64,000 bases of DNA, taken from JALYNX01 sp963724825 (GTDB lineage Bacteria > Actinomycetota > Acidimicrobiia > Spongiisociales > ZC4RG35). Position numbers and translations under genes: made by a program. Below, in pieces: positions 1 through 8,991 of this stretch (its first letter is position 1; the number at the start of each line of letters is the position of its first letter). A model generated the notes under the pieces. It was not told the DNA's origin. It saw only the letters and a list, made by a program, of their open reading frames with translations, and searched no databases. The DNA lies in the NCBI GenBank assembly GCA_963724825.1, contig CAVRWT010000006.1, positions 1-64,000 on the forward strand, written 5' to 3'.

Positions 1-600
1 TCACCGAAAGCCCGGGGATGGATTCCCATCATGGTGTGACCGGCGGTATCGAAGCTCAGAGTGGCGACGTAGGGCAGCCCGGTGCTGGCTGCGGCCTCGA
101 CCGCGGCATTCAATTCCTCATATGAGGAGATGGTCTCGATCCAGATCACATCGGCGCCGGCTTCTGCCAGCGCCTGGCACTGCTCGGTGAAGACTTCGAC
201 GCCACGCTGGTGGGAGAGAGTGCCCAGCGGCTCAAAGAGCTCACCGGTTGGACCGACACTTCCGGCGATGGCGACCGGTCGATCGGCGAGAGCAACCGCT
301 CGCTTCGCCACCTCGACCGCTGCCCGGTTCAACTCCGCCACCCGATCACCGAGGTGATGAAGGTCGAGACGGAGGCGGTTCCCACCAAATGTGTTGGTCA
401 GGATGATGTCGGAACCGGCTTCGATGAAGCTGCGGTGCACCTTTTCAACCAGGTCCGGCTGCTCGACATTGAGCATCTCAGGACAGCCACCACCCTCGAG
501 CCCGAGGGTGAACAGAGTGGTGCCCATCGCCCCGTCAGCCACCAAATAGGGGCCGTGAGGCAAGCAAGTCGGTGAATGTGTTCTCGTTGGGTCCGGCCAT
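1..600 (-). CDS. Homocysteine S-methyltransferase (betaine-homocysteine type), 5' part, frameshifted, cut by window edge
   Basis: The reverse strand encodes the N-terminal half of a PF02574 homocysteine methyltransferase: VADGAMGTTLF, then LTNTFGGNR, AGSVGPTGELFEPLG, and DTAGHTMMGIHP near the edge. The family moves a methyl group from betaine or S-methylmethionine to homocysteine. Its zinc-binding cysteines would lie beyond base 1. The best start is the ATG at 598-600 behind GGAG, but a run of four G at 549-552 shifts the frame; removing one base joins the start to the conserved core. Next to betaine uptake and dimethylglycine oxidation genes, a betaine-using enzyme that yields dimethylglycine and methionine is the natural reading. 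The substrate is inferred from family and context. Confidence 0.85.
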
Positions 601-762
601 CTTCATCTCCGTTGTGAAGGCGGCCCTCCAAAGAGAAACCGCCGCAGCGAGTGCCGGGCGGTTCTTCGACCCGACGCTTTAGCCGCATTTCTTGAGCGCC
701 CGCAAGCTGTGGATCAAATCGGCGCTAACAGGAAGGATACGCGGTTTCAGATGCTGAAACAA

Positions 763-791
763 GAAAGGGCGGCCCAGTGGGCCGCCCTTTC
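763..791. terminator. Bidirectional hairpin terminator downstream of proX
   Basis: A perfect 13-bp stem (763-775 with 779-791) has a 3-nt loop. It lies just past the proX stop and is followed on the minus strand by a T-rich stretch. It separates proX from the methyltransferase gene transcribed in the same direction. Confidence 0.8.
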
Positions 792-810
792 TGTTTGCTC
801 GTTGGTCAGG

Positions 811-1788
811 TCAGGACAGCCAGGTCGACCAGATCGCCTCGTTGTCGGCGATCCACTGGGCTGCGACATCCGAGGCATCCTCGCCGTCGATTTCCACTGC
901 GGGCAACATTGAGAGCTGGTCCTCGTTGGTCAACGTGAACTTCTCCAAGAAGGCCAGAACCTCAGGGGCCTTGTCGGCGAGCTTCGCCGACGCCAACTTC
1001 TGAAGCACGTCCGACGGGTAGGCACAGTCGACATCCGCGACGTCCCCGGCGTAGCACTCGTCGGTGTACTCGGGGAGCTCGACCTGAACCAGGTCGTACT
1101 TGGCGACTGCCGCGGTCGGTGTCCACCAGTACATCAGGATCGGCTCTTGGGCAGCGACCCGTGTGTCGAGCTCGGCGACAGTTGCCGGCTCGGATCCGGA
1201 GAACACCGCCATGAAGGGAAGGCCCAGGTTGGCGATGATCGGCTCGTCGTACTGGGAATAGGAGGGGTCGGTGCCCAGGAAGCGGCCGAGATCTCCGGTC
1301 TCGGCAGTGGCGAACAAGGCGGCATTTGCCGGGTCGAGATATCCCTCCCAGGTGGCCAGATCCGGGTGCTCCTCGATGACATAACTTGGGACGAACCAGC
1401 CGATTTGACCGACCGCACCCAATTCACCGATGTTCACCACCGAGCCGTCATCGAGGAAGGCTTGCTCGTCGGGGGTGACGCCCGAAGGCCAGACCTCGAG
1501 CACGGCATCGACGGAACCGTCGGAAAGCCCGGTGAACATGGTGTTCTCGTCGATAGAGACGACCTCTACCGGATTGCCGAGCTCGGCCTCGATCAGTTGT
1601 TTGGCGATCTCGGCGTTGAGCGCCGAGGCGGTCCAGGCGTTGGCCACGATGTTGATTGTTTCTCCGCCCGATGCCGCAGTAGTGCCGTCGCCGCCACCAG
1701 CGGTGGTGGAGGCACCCTCACCGCTGCCACCACAGGCAGCTACCACGAGCGCCAAAGCGGCGACAAGTAGCCAAATTCTCTTTTTCAT
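811..1788 (-). CDS. proX: Glycine betaine/proline ABC transporter substrate-binding lipoprotein
   Basis: This 325-residue protein has a lipoprotein signal peptide ending in VAACG (Cys19), then a Gly/Thr/Ser-rich linker and an OpuAC/ProX binding domain. The family binds quaternary amines in a cage of aromatic residues; Trp and Tyr residues occur at typical places (NAWTAS, EVWPSG, YWWTP). It would capture betaine or a related compound outside the membrane and pass it to ProW/ProV. It is transcribed divergently from proV across about 60 bp, so the importer is split over two transcripts from a shared control region. The exact ligand (betaine, choline, carnitine) cannot be fixed from sequence. Confidence 0.92.
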   Translation of the reverse strand: MKKRIWLLVAALALVVAACGGSGEGASTTAGGGDGTTAASGGETINIVANAWTASALNAEIAKQLIEAELGNPVEVVSIDENTMFTGLSDGSVDAVLEVWPSGVTPDEQAFLDDGSVVNIGELGAVGQIGWFVPSYVIEEHPDLATWEGYLDPANAALFATAETGDLGRFLGTDPSYSQYDEPIIANLGLPFMAVFSGSEPATVAELDTRVAAQEPILMYWWTPTAAVAKYDLVQVELPEYTDECYAGDVADVDCAYPSDVLQKLASAKLADKAPEVLAFLEKFTLTNEDQLSMLPAVEIDGEDASDVAAQWIADNEAIWSTWLS

Positions 1789-1847
1789 ACTTCTCCTAGG
1801 GTTGTGGGCCGAGGCTCCCGCCTGAGGCCCGCTAGTACATTACCGAC

Positions 1848-2882
1848 GTGGGTTTCTCCAATGAGCCGACGGACGATGTATGTCTTTCGGTCGAGCACGT
1901 CTGGAAGGTTTTCGGGGCTCATCCCGAACGGGCGATCGAGCTCGCTGAGGGTGGAGCTTCCCGGGCCGAAGTCCGCGAGGCCACCGAGTGCACCATCGGG
2001 GTTCGCGACGTCTCCTTCAACGTGGGCCGTGGCGAGACCTTCGTTGTCATGGGGCTCTCCGGGTCTGGCAAGTCCACCCTGATTCGCTGCGTTGCCCGTC
2101 TCAACGACGTCACCAGGGGCCAGGTCTACCTCGACGGCGAGGAGCTGACCGCGATGAGTGATGGCCAATTGCGCGAGGTCCGCCGCCACAAGATGTCGAT
2201 GGTCTTTCAGCACTTCGGCCTGTTCCCACATCGTCGGGTCATCGACAATGCCGCCTATGGCTTGGAGGTGCAGGGGGTAGAGAAGGCCGAGCGTTACGAG
2301 CGAGCGATGAAGGTTCTCGACGTTGTGGGGCTCAAAGGATGTGAGAACTACTTCCCACAAGAACTATCCGGTGGCATGCAACAACGAGTGGGCCTGGCGC
2401 GGGCCTTGACCGTGGACCCCGAGATCCTGTTCTTCGATGAGCCGTTCTCGGCTCTCGACCCGCTGATCCGACGTGACATGCAGGACGAGCTGATCCGACT
2501 CCAGGAGACGCTGCAGCGGACCATCGTCTTCATCACCCACGACTTCGCCGAGGCGATCAAGCTCGGGGATCGGATCGCAATCATGAAGGACGGTGCCTTC
2601 GATCAGGTGGGGACCGCTTACGAGTTGATCACCCATCCGGCGACGGAGTACGTCCAGGAATTCACCAAGGAAATCCCCAAGGCCAAGGTGCTCACTGCAG
2701 GTGCGGTGATGAAGCCCGGAACCGGAGCACCCAACGGAAAGACGGTCAGCCTCGACGACACCATCGAGACCGTGCTCCCCGCCCTCCTCCACGACTCGGA
2801 GGAGATCTCGGTAGAGGATGAAGAAGGCAATCTCGTCGGAGTAGTCGATCGAGATGCGGTGGCGAACGCACTCGAGTCATGA
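1848..2882 (+). CDS. proV: Glycine betaine/proline ABC transporter ATP-binding protein
   Basis: This 344-residue ABC ATPase powers betaine uptake. Walker A GLSGSGKST is at about residues 69-77, the signature LSGGMQQR at 173-180 and Walker B ILFFDEP at 193-199, followed by the H-loop THD. The C-terminal 60 residues look like a shortened CBS-type segment (NLVGVVDRDAV), the part that senses ionic strength in OpuA/ProV relatives. The GTG start at 1848 has no clear ribosome site but has a TACATT-like -10 element about 7 bases before it, so a leaderless mRNA is possible. The stop overlaps the proW start by 4 bp. Confidence 0.93.
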   Translation: MGFSNEPTDDVCLSVEHVWKVFGAHPERAIELAEGGASRAEVREATECTIGVRDVSFNVGRGETFVVMGLSGSGKSTLIRCVARLNDVTRGQVYLDGEELTAMSDGQLREVRRHKMSMVFQHFGLFPHRRVIDNAAYGLEVQGVEKAERYERAMKVLDVVGLKGCENYFPQELSGGMQQRVGLARALTVDPEILFFDEPFSALDPLIRRDMQDELIRLQETLQRTIVFITHDFAEAIKLGDRIAIMKDGAFDQVGTAYELITHPATEYVQEFTKEIPKAKVLTAGAVMKPGTGAPNGKTVSLDDTIETVLPALLHDSEEISVEDEEGNLVGVVDRDAVANALES

Positions 2883-4816
2883 CCGGGATCCTCCAGCCCT
2901 GGAAGTCCTCGGACATGATCTTGACGGACGGCCGACCAGGCCGATTTCGCATCCCATCCGTATGGATCGGCCTCGTTGTCGGCGTTGTCCTGCTGCAATG
3001 GTTGACTCGGTCGGACACGTTTCCCGCGCTTTGGGACACCGTGTTCTCGGACCCGATCGACCAGTTCCGCGACTGGGCTCAGGCCAATCGCCAGATTCAT
3101 CCCATCTTCACCGCGTTCTTCATTCCTGTCTCCACCTCGATCGAATGGGGACTGACCACCATCGAGTCGTTTCTGCTGTGGCTCCCTTGGTTCGTGTTGC
3201 CCCTGTCCGTTTTCCTGGTGATCTTCCGGTCCGGTGACCTGAAGACAGCGATCATCGCCACGCTGGCGATGATCTATCCCGGCTTGATCGGCCTCTGGGA
3301 GCCCACAATGCAGACCCTCTCCCTGATGACGATCGCGGTGCTGATCAGCCTCGCGATCGGCATCCCCCTCGGGGTTTGGGCCGCTCGCTCTTCACGCGTG
3401 GAGCGCCTCATCCGGCCATTCCTCGACGCGATGCAGACCATCCCGGCGCCCGTCTACTTCATTCCGATCGTCCTCTTCTTCGGGATTCGCAGGGTGCCGG
3501 CCACCATCGCCACCATCATCTACGCCCTTCCCCCCGCGGTCCGGCTGACAACACTCGGGCTTCAGGGTGTGCCCCGCCAGTCGGTGGAGGCGGCGGAGAT
3601 GTTCGGATCCACCAGACGGCAGACCCTGTTCAAGGTGCAGCTGCCAATGGCGATGCCCTCGATCATGACCGGGATCAACCAGACGATCATGATGGCGCTG
3701 GGGATCGTGGTCATCGCCAGCCTGGTCGGAGCCGGCGGGCTGGGCCAAGAGGTGCTCGACGGCCTCACTAAACGGTCGACGGGACGGGCGCTGGCCGCGG
3801 GCCTGGGGATCGTTGCAGTGGCGATCGTGCTCGATCGGGTCAGCCGCTCCTTTGCCTTCGCCGATCGCACCCGACCGGCATCCCGCCGTTACATCACCAT
3901 TTCCCTGGCGGCGGTGGCCGGAGCCATCGTGGTTGGTCGAGTCTTCGGTTGGGTCGAGTTTCCTGCGATTTGGGACGTCAGACTCTTTGCCCCAATCGAC
4001 GACTTCGTGCTCTGGGGGCGGGACAACCTCTCCTTCATCACTCGCCCTGTCAATGATTTCATCGTCGCCGGCTTGATGATCCCGGTTCGTGACTTCCTGG
4101 TGGACACTGTGGCCTGGCCGGTGCTGATCTTCGTCACCGCCTACCTCTGCTGGAGGTTGAAGGGGGTCGGGCTGGCGGTTTTCGCCGGGTTGGCGCTGCT
4201 CTATGTCGGCCTGATCGGGATGTGGGAGCTCTCTTTGCAGACCCTGACCCAGGTCGTGGCCGGGGTCATCATCTCGGTGGCGATCGCCATCCCGGTTGGG
4301 ATCTGGGCGGGGCGAAACCCCCGGGTCGATGCCATCTTGAGCCCGATCCTCGACGCCCTCCAAACCATCCCCTCGTTCGTGTTCATCATCCCGGTGGTGC
4401 TGCTGTTCACGCTGGGCCAGGTCCCGGGGATCATCGCCGCGGTCCTCTACGCCATCGTCCCCGGGATCCGGATCACCGCCCTCGGCATTCGGGAAGTGCC
4501 CGAGGAGAGCGTGGAAGCCTCACAGACGTTCGGGGCCACCCCGCGACAGACAATGTTCGGGGTCAGAATCCCCCTCGCCGCCCCTACGATCATGGCCGCG
4601 GTCAACCAAGTCATCATGATGGTCCTGGCCATGGTGATCATCGCTGGACTGGTCGGGGGCGGGGCGTTGGGATTCGAGACCGTGCGGGTCGTCACCCGGA
4701 ACCTGACCGGGCTCGGATTCGAGGTCGCCTTCGCCATCACCGTCATGGCGATCATCCTCGACCGTCTAACCCAGGCGTGGGCTGCCCGACTCCAGCCGCC
4801 GGTGGCGGCGCACTGA
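2879..4816 (+). CDS. proW: Double-module betaine ABC transporter permease
   Basis: The protein has 645 residues, about twice a normal ProW. Two homologous permease halves are fused in tandem. Each has an N-terminal amphipathic stretch, a membrane bundle containing GLIGLWEP or GLIGMWEL, and the permease core (LDAMQTIPAPVYFIP versus LDALQTIPSFVFIIP; EAAEMFGSTRRQTLFKVQLP versus EASQTFGATPRQTMFGVRIP). One polypeptide therefore probably supplies both halves of the channel that pairs with the ProV dimer. The start overlaps proV (ATGA). The duplication is read directly from the sequence; pseudo-dimer function is inference. Confidence 0.92.
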   Translation: MTGILQPWKSSDMILTDGRPGRFRIPSVWIGLVVGVVLLQWLTRSDTFPALWDTVFSDPIDQFRDWAQANRQIHPIFTAFFIPVSTSIEWGLTTIESFLLWLPWFVLPLSVFLVIFRSGDLKTAIIATLAMIYPGLIGLWEPTMQTLSLMTIAVLISLAIGIPLGVWAARSSRVERLIRPFLDAMQTIPAPVYFIPIVLFFGIRRVPATIATIIYALPPAVRLTTLGLQGVPRQSVEAAEMFGSTRRQTLFKVQLPMAMPSIMTGINQTIMMALGIVVIASLVGAGGLGQEVLDGLTKRSTGRALAAGLGIVAVAIVLDRVSRSFAFADRTRPASRRYITISLAAVAGAIVVGRVFGWVEFPAIWDVRLFAPIDDFVLWGRDNLSFITRPVNDFIVAGLMIPVRDFLVDTVAWPVLIFVTAYLCWRLKGVGLAVFAGLALLYVGLIGMWELSLQTLTQVVAGVIISVAIAIPVGIWAGRNPRVDAILSPILDALQTIPSFVFIIPVVLLFTLGQVPGIIAAVLYAIVPGIRITALGIREVPEESVEASQTFGATPRQTMFGVRIPLAAPTIMAAVNQVIMMVLAMVIIAGLVGGGALGFETVRVVTRNLTGLGFEVAFAITVMAIILDRLTQAWAARLQPPVAAH

Positions 4817-4840
4817 CCCGATACCGCTAGCGTCAGAGCT

Positions 4841-6302
4841 ATGGGAATGATTGAACAAAGGCTCTACATCGGTGGCGAATTTCAGGACGCGACCTCGGGC
4901 GAGACCTTCAACACGATCAACCCTGCCACCGGTGAGGTGATCACCTCGGTCCAGCATGCCGGGCCGTCCGATGTCGACCGCGCCGTTGCCTCCGCTCGGG
5001 AAGGATTCCTGATCTGGCGGGAGATGAGCGGGGCGGCGAGAGGCAGGATTCTCAACAAGGCCGCCGCGTCTGCTTCGGGAATACAACGAGGATCTGGCCC
5101 GTCTCGAGGTGCTGGACACCGGCAAACCGATCCAGGAGGCGATCGCCGTCGACGTGCTCTCCGGCGCCGACGCCATCGAGTATTACGCCGGGATCGCGGC
5201 CTCGATCCACGGTGAGACCTTCGACCTGGGCAGCGCCTGGGCCTACACCCGTCGCGAGCCTCTCGGGGTCTGTGCGGGGATCGGGGCCTGGAACTACCCG
5301 ATCCAGATCGCCTGCTGGAAGTCGGCCCCCGCTCTTGCCTGTGGCAACTCGATGGTGTTCAAGCCTGCGGAGCTGACACCTCTGACCGCGCTTCGGCTCG
5401 CCGAGATCTACACCGAGGCCGGCCTGCCCGACGGGGTGTTCAACGTGGTCCAGGGTGATCACCGGACCGGAGAGGCAATGGTCGCCCATCCCGGCGTGGC
5501 CAAGGTCTCGCTGACCGGCGAGGTGGGGACCGGCAAGATCGTCATGGCCAATGCCGCGGCCACCCTGAAGCATGTGACCCTCGAGCTCGGGGGCAAGAGC
5601 CCGCTGATCATCTTCGACGACGCCGACCTCGACAACGCAGTCTCGGCCGCTCTGATGGCCAACTTCTACACCCAGGGCGAGATCTGCTCCAACGGGACCC
5701 GGGTCTACGTCCATGAGGAGATCCACGACGAGTTTCTCGAACGGCTGGTCACCAGGACCTCGAAGATGAAGATCGGTGACCCGATGGATCCCGACACCCA
5801 TGTCGGGGCCCTGATCTCGAAGGATCACCTGGACAAGGTCCTCTGGTACATCGAGGCCGGCAAGGCAGCCGGGGCCCGCCTCGTCATCGGCGGCGGCCGT
5901 CCCTCCGACCCCGCCCTTGCAGACGGGTACTTCGTCGAGCCCACCGTGTTCGACGCCTGCACCGATGACATGTCGATCGTGCAGGAGGAGATCTTCGGGC
6001 CGGTGATGGCGGTTCTCAGCTTCCGCGACGAAGACGACGTGATCGCCCGGGCCAACGACACGCCCTATGGGTTGGCGGCCGGGGTCTTCACCAAGGACGT
6101 GCAGCGGGCCCACCGGGTCGTTGCCCGCCTCGAGGCGGGCACCACCTGGATCAACAACTACAACATCACCCCGATCGAGATGCCCTTCGGCGGCTACAAG
6201 CAGTCAGGGATCGGTCGGGAGAACAGCCTCGTCACCATCAACCACTACACCCAGGTCAAGAGTGTGTACGTGGAGATGGGCGACGTCGAGGCTCCTTACT
6301 AA
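4841..6302 (+). CDS. betB: Betaine aldehyde dehydrogenase (one frameshift)
   Basis: This NAD(P)-dependent aldehyde dehydrogenase oxidises betaine aldehyde to glycine betaine. About 486 residues are expected once one frameshift is corrected. The N-terminal piece (LYIGGEFQDATSG, NPATGEVI) is in one frame. An extra T at about 5069 breaks it, and from there EYNEDLARLEVLDTGKP continues in the next frame to the end. Key motifs are GAWNYPIQIACWK, the general base in LELGGKSP, the catalytic cysteine in GEICSNGTR and the EEIFGPVM loop. The spacing GQ-GEICSNG is typical of BetB. It sits behind the betaine importer and before the SDR. Other substrates such as gamma-trimethylaminobutyraldehyde remain possible. 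Confidence 0.88.
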
Positions 6303-6331
6303 TCCGAGTTCTGAGCGAGAGGTGAACACAA

Positions 6332-7162
6332 ATGGGTGAAGGCTTCCTGGCGGGCAAGACCGCCATGGTGACGGGCGGGGCATCCGGGATGGGCCTGGCG
6401 ATGGCTCAGGCTTTCGCCTCGGAGGGCGCCAATGTCAGCATCGGCTCGCTGCTCGCCGGTGGATCCAAGGCGGACGGGGAAGTGGTCCACATGCCGGGTC
6501 AGGAGCAGATGGACCACGCCATCTCGGTCATCGAGGCGGAAGGGGTGGAGTCACTGGGCGTGAACCTCGACGTGACCTCTGACGACTCGGTCGAAGCGTT
6601 CTATCAGGCAACCGTCGCCCGATTCGGCCAGGTCGACATCCTGGCCAACGCCGCCGGGATCACCGCCGAGCAGACAATCGTCGGGCACTCCGACGCGCTG
6701 TGGGCCAAGGTCATCGACGTCAACCTCACCGGCACCTACCGGGCCATCAAGCGAGCCCTCCCCGGGATGATCGAGCGCAAGTGGGGCCGGATCATCAACA
6801 TCGCCTCGACCGCCGCTTCCGTGGGTGCGGTCACCTCCGGCGCCTACTGCGCATCGAAGGCGGGAGTGGTTGGGCTCACCAAATGTGTGGCCCTGGAAGG
6901 GGCTCCGCACGGTGTCACCTGCAACGCGATCAGCCCGACCTGGGTGGACACCTCGTTCGGCCGGGAATGGATGTCGGATATCGCCGAGAAGCAAGAGCAT
7001 CGGTCCGGCGCCGAGTACATCGCGGACGTGGAGAAGACCAACCCTCAGGGTCGTCTGATCTCACCGACCGAGATCGGGGCGCTGGCCCTCTTCCTGTGCA
7101 GTGCCGGGGCCAACGGGATCACGATGGAGGACCTACGGGTCTCGGCTGGGTCCCTGTGGTGA
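6332..7162 (+). CDS. Short-chain dehydrogenase/reductase
   Basis: This classical SDR has 276 residues. The cofactor motif TGGASGMG is at about 15-22, NAAG at about 108, the catalytic Ser in NIASTAAS and the YCASK motif near 173-177. The C terminus SAGSLW matches the 3-hydroxybutyrate-dehydrogenase-like branch. It follows betB after 29 bp with an AGAGG ribosome site, so the two are probably co-transcribed. A role in oxidising a hydroxylated intermediate of choline, carnitine or betaine breakdown is inferred from position only; the substrate is unknown. Confidence 0.85.
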   Translation: MGEGFLAGKTAMVTGGASGMGLAMAQAFASEGANVSIGSLLAGGSKADGEVVHMPGQEQMDHAISVIEAEGVESLGVNLDVTSDDSVEAFYQATVARFGQVDILANAAGITAEQTIVGHSDALWAKVIDVNLTGTYRAIKRALPGMIERKWGRIINIASTAASVGAVTSGAYCASKAGVVGLTKCVALEGAPHGVTCNAISPTWVDTSFGREWMSDIAEKQEHRSGAEYIADVEKTNPQGRLISPTEIGALALFLCSAGANGITMEDLRVSAGSLW

Positions 7163-8229
7163 TGTCCAACGCGTACCTGAGGTACGTGGCGACACATATG
7201 GCGCCATCCGACAAAGAAGGGAACGATGCTCCGAGGTCGGCCGATTCTCTGTCCTCGTTGCGCCGTATTTGGCGTCGATGTACCTCAGGTAAGGAAGCCC
7301 TTTGCGCTTCTTGACCTCGGCCACCACGGCGTTCCAGCACCGGGTGGAGGTCGCCGATCACCGCGTAGTTGGCCTTGGTGACCATCGGGGCCTCCGGGTC
7401 GTTGTTGATCGCCAGCACGTTCTTCGACGCCATCATTCCCACCCAGTGTTGGATCGCACCCGAGATCCCACAGGCGACGTAGAGGTTGGGTGCCACCCGG
7501 GTCCCGGTCTGGCCCACCTGATCCGAATGAGGCCGCCAGCCGTTGTTGGTGACCACCCGGGAGCACCCGACTGCACCCCCCAAGAGCCCGGCCAGTTCCT
7601 CGAGGACGGCGAAACCCTCGGGTGATCCGACACCGCGACCGCCGCTGACCACCACCGGGGCGGTGGTCAGGGTGATCCCCTCCGAGACCGTGACCCTCTC
7701 CACCACCCTGGTCCGTGCGAGGTGCTCGCCGAGCTGAGGGGTGAAAGTCTCCGGCGAAATCGGGTCACCGGCCGCGGCCGCGGCAACGGCGTGGAGGGCA
7801 ACGGTGGCCAGCTTGATCGGGGCGGACAACGAGGCTTCCTCGAGGAGGCTCCCGCCCCACCGGGTCCGGGTCAGCTCCCAGGTGTCGCCCGCCGGGCGAA
7901 CCTCGACCACGTTGGCCGCCAGGGGGAGGTCCATCAGCGCGGCCACATGGGCCAGGATTTCGTTGCCTCGTTCGGTCCCCGCCGCCAGAAGCGCATCGGG
8001 TGACTCGCCTCGGATCAGTTGGGCAAGTGCCTCACCGATTGCCTCCGGGGCGTAGTCAGAAAGCAGAGGGTGTTCGATCTCGATGTGGCGGGCGACGCCA
8101 CCGATCTCACATCGACCGACGCTCACCGAGCAGACCTCACCCAGCGGTGCGGCTAGGGCGACGGCCTGAAGCGAGGTCTCCAGCGGGGACACCAGCCTCG
8201 TGCTCGACGAAGACGAAGAGCCGGCTCAC
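7133..8229 (-). CDS. etfA: Electron transfer flavoprotein alpha subunit (two frameshifts)
   Basis: EtfA binds FAD and, with EtfB, carries electrons from flavin dehydrogenases to the quinone pool. The start is the GTG at 8229 overlapping the etfB stop; it opens with SRLFVFVEHEAG, the family N terminus. An extra base near 8193 moves to the main frame (SPLETSLQAVALAA through the FAD domain VSGGRGVGSPEGF, GCSRVV, DQVGQTG, SGAIQHWVGM, INNDPEAP). A second extra base near 7334 is needed to restore LNAVVAEVKKRKG. The frame then runs about 50 codons into the palindrome, an unusually long tail. The partner enzyme is probably the adjacent dimethylglycine dehydrogenase. Confidence 0.88.
7174..7291. repeat. 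118-bp imperfect palindrome between convergent genes
   Basis: The outer arms TACCTGAGGTAC (7174-7185) and GTACCTCAGGTA (7280-7291) are perfect 12-bp complements. Further in, TATGGCGC pairs with GCGCCGTA (one wobble) and GACAAAGAA pairs with TTCTCTGTC (one mismatch). The whole could fold into a long, interrupted hairpin. It covers the 3' end of etfA and starts just after the SDR stop. It may be a bidirectional terminator or an inserted palindromic element. Confidence 0.7.
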
Positions 8230-8991
8230 ATCAGACCCAGGCTCTCGAAGAGATCGACTACCGCCGGGGCCGCCTCCGGGCCTTGGCCGAGGATGCTGGT
8301 GGCGCTTGCGGTTTCCGTAGGCGTGACCAATCGCAGCATCTTCAGACCGCCCGGCGCCTTGACGCCCTCGCTGGTCGCCACCTCGACCTTCTTGGCCTGG
8401 AGCCGGGCGGGAAGGGTGGGGTAGCGAGGGAGATTGATCCCTTCTCGCACCGCGACCACCGCCGGGAGGGGAAGGCGGTAGACCTCGAACCCGGCACCGG
8501 TCTCACGTCTGGCAACGAGGCTGTCGCCCTCGATGTCGATCCCTTTGATCCCGCTGATCACCGGCCGGTCGAGGGCGTGAGCCACGCGGATCCCGACCTG
8601 ATAGCCGGCGGAGTCGGCCGACTCGTTGCCGAAGAGAATGAGGTCGAACGGCCCGCTTCGTCGCCTCGAGCTCGGCGGTGCGCTGGGTCAATGCGGCGGC
8701 CGTTGCCTGAGGGTCCCAATCGGACCCGTCGGTTGTGACCAGCACCGCCTCGTCGGCCCCGACCGAGACCGCGTATCTCAGCTGCTCCTCGGCTTCGGCG
8801 GGGCCCAGGGTCATCACGACGACGGTTCCGCCGTGCGTCTCCTTGATCCGAACTGCCTCTTCGACGGCGCACTCCTCGTGCGGACTCACCGTGAATGGAA
8901 GATGACGGGCATCGACCGCCTGCTGGTCGTCGGTGAGGACGATGCGGGCGCCGGGGGCCGGCACCCGTTTCACACAGACGAGAATTCTCAA
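8226..8991 (-). CDS. etfB: Electron transfer flavoprotein beta subunit (one frameshift)
   Basis: EtfB is the AMP-binding partner of EtfA. The N-terminal part shows MRILVCVKRVPAP and SPHEECAVEEAVRIKE, with the adenine-binding segment around VMTLGPAEAEEQLR. After LEATKR an extra base at about 8650-8655 shifts the frame; the sequence then continues as PFDLILFGNESADSAG and HALDRPVISGI to the end. About 254 residues result after correction, the usual length. Its start overlaps the dimethylglycine dehydrogenase stop by 4 bp and its stop overlaps the etfA start, so the three genes form a tight operon. Confidence 0.88.

Noticed and set aside
744..760. GTTTCAG-ATG-CTGAAAC as an operator for the upstream methyltransferase gene
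   Set aside because: Only a 7-bp stem close to the proX terminator, with no second copy, so not supported.
3392..4363. Long antisense open frame inside proW
   Set aside because: High-GC shadow frame; composition is Arg/Asp/His-rich without domain pattern and overlaps a clear permease.
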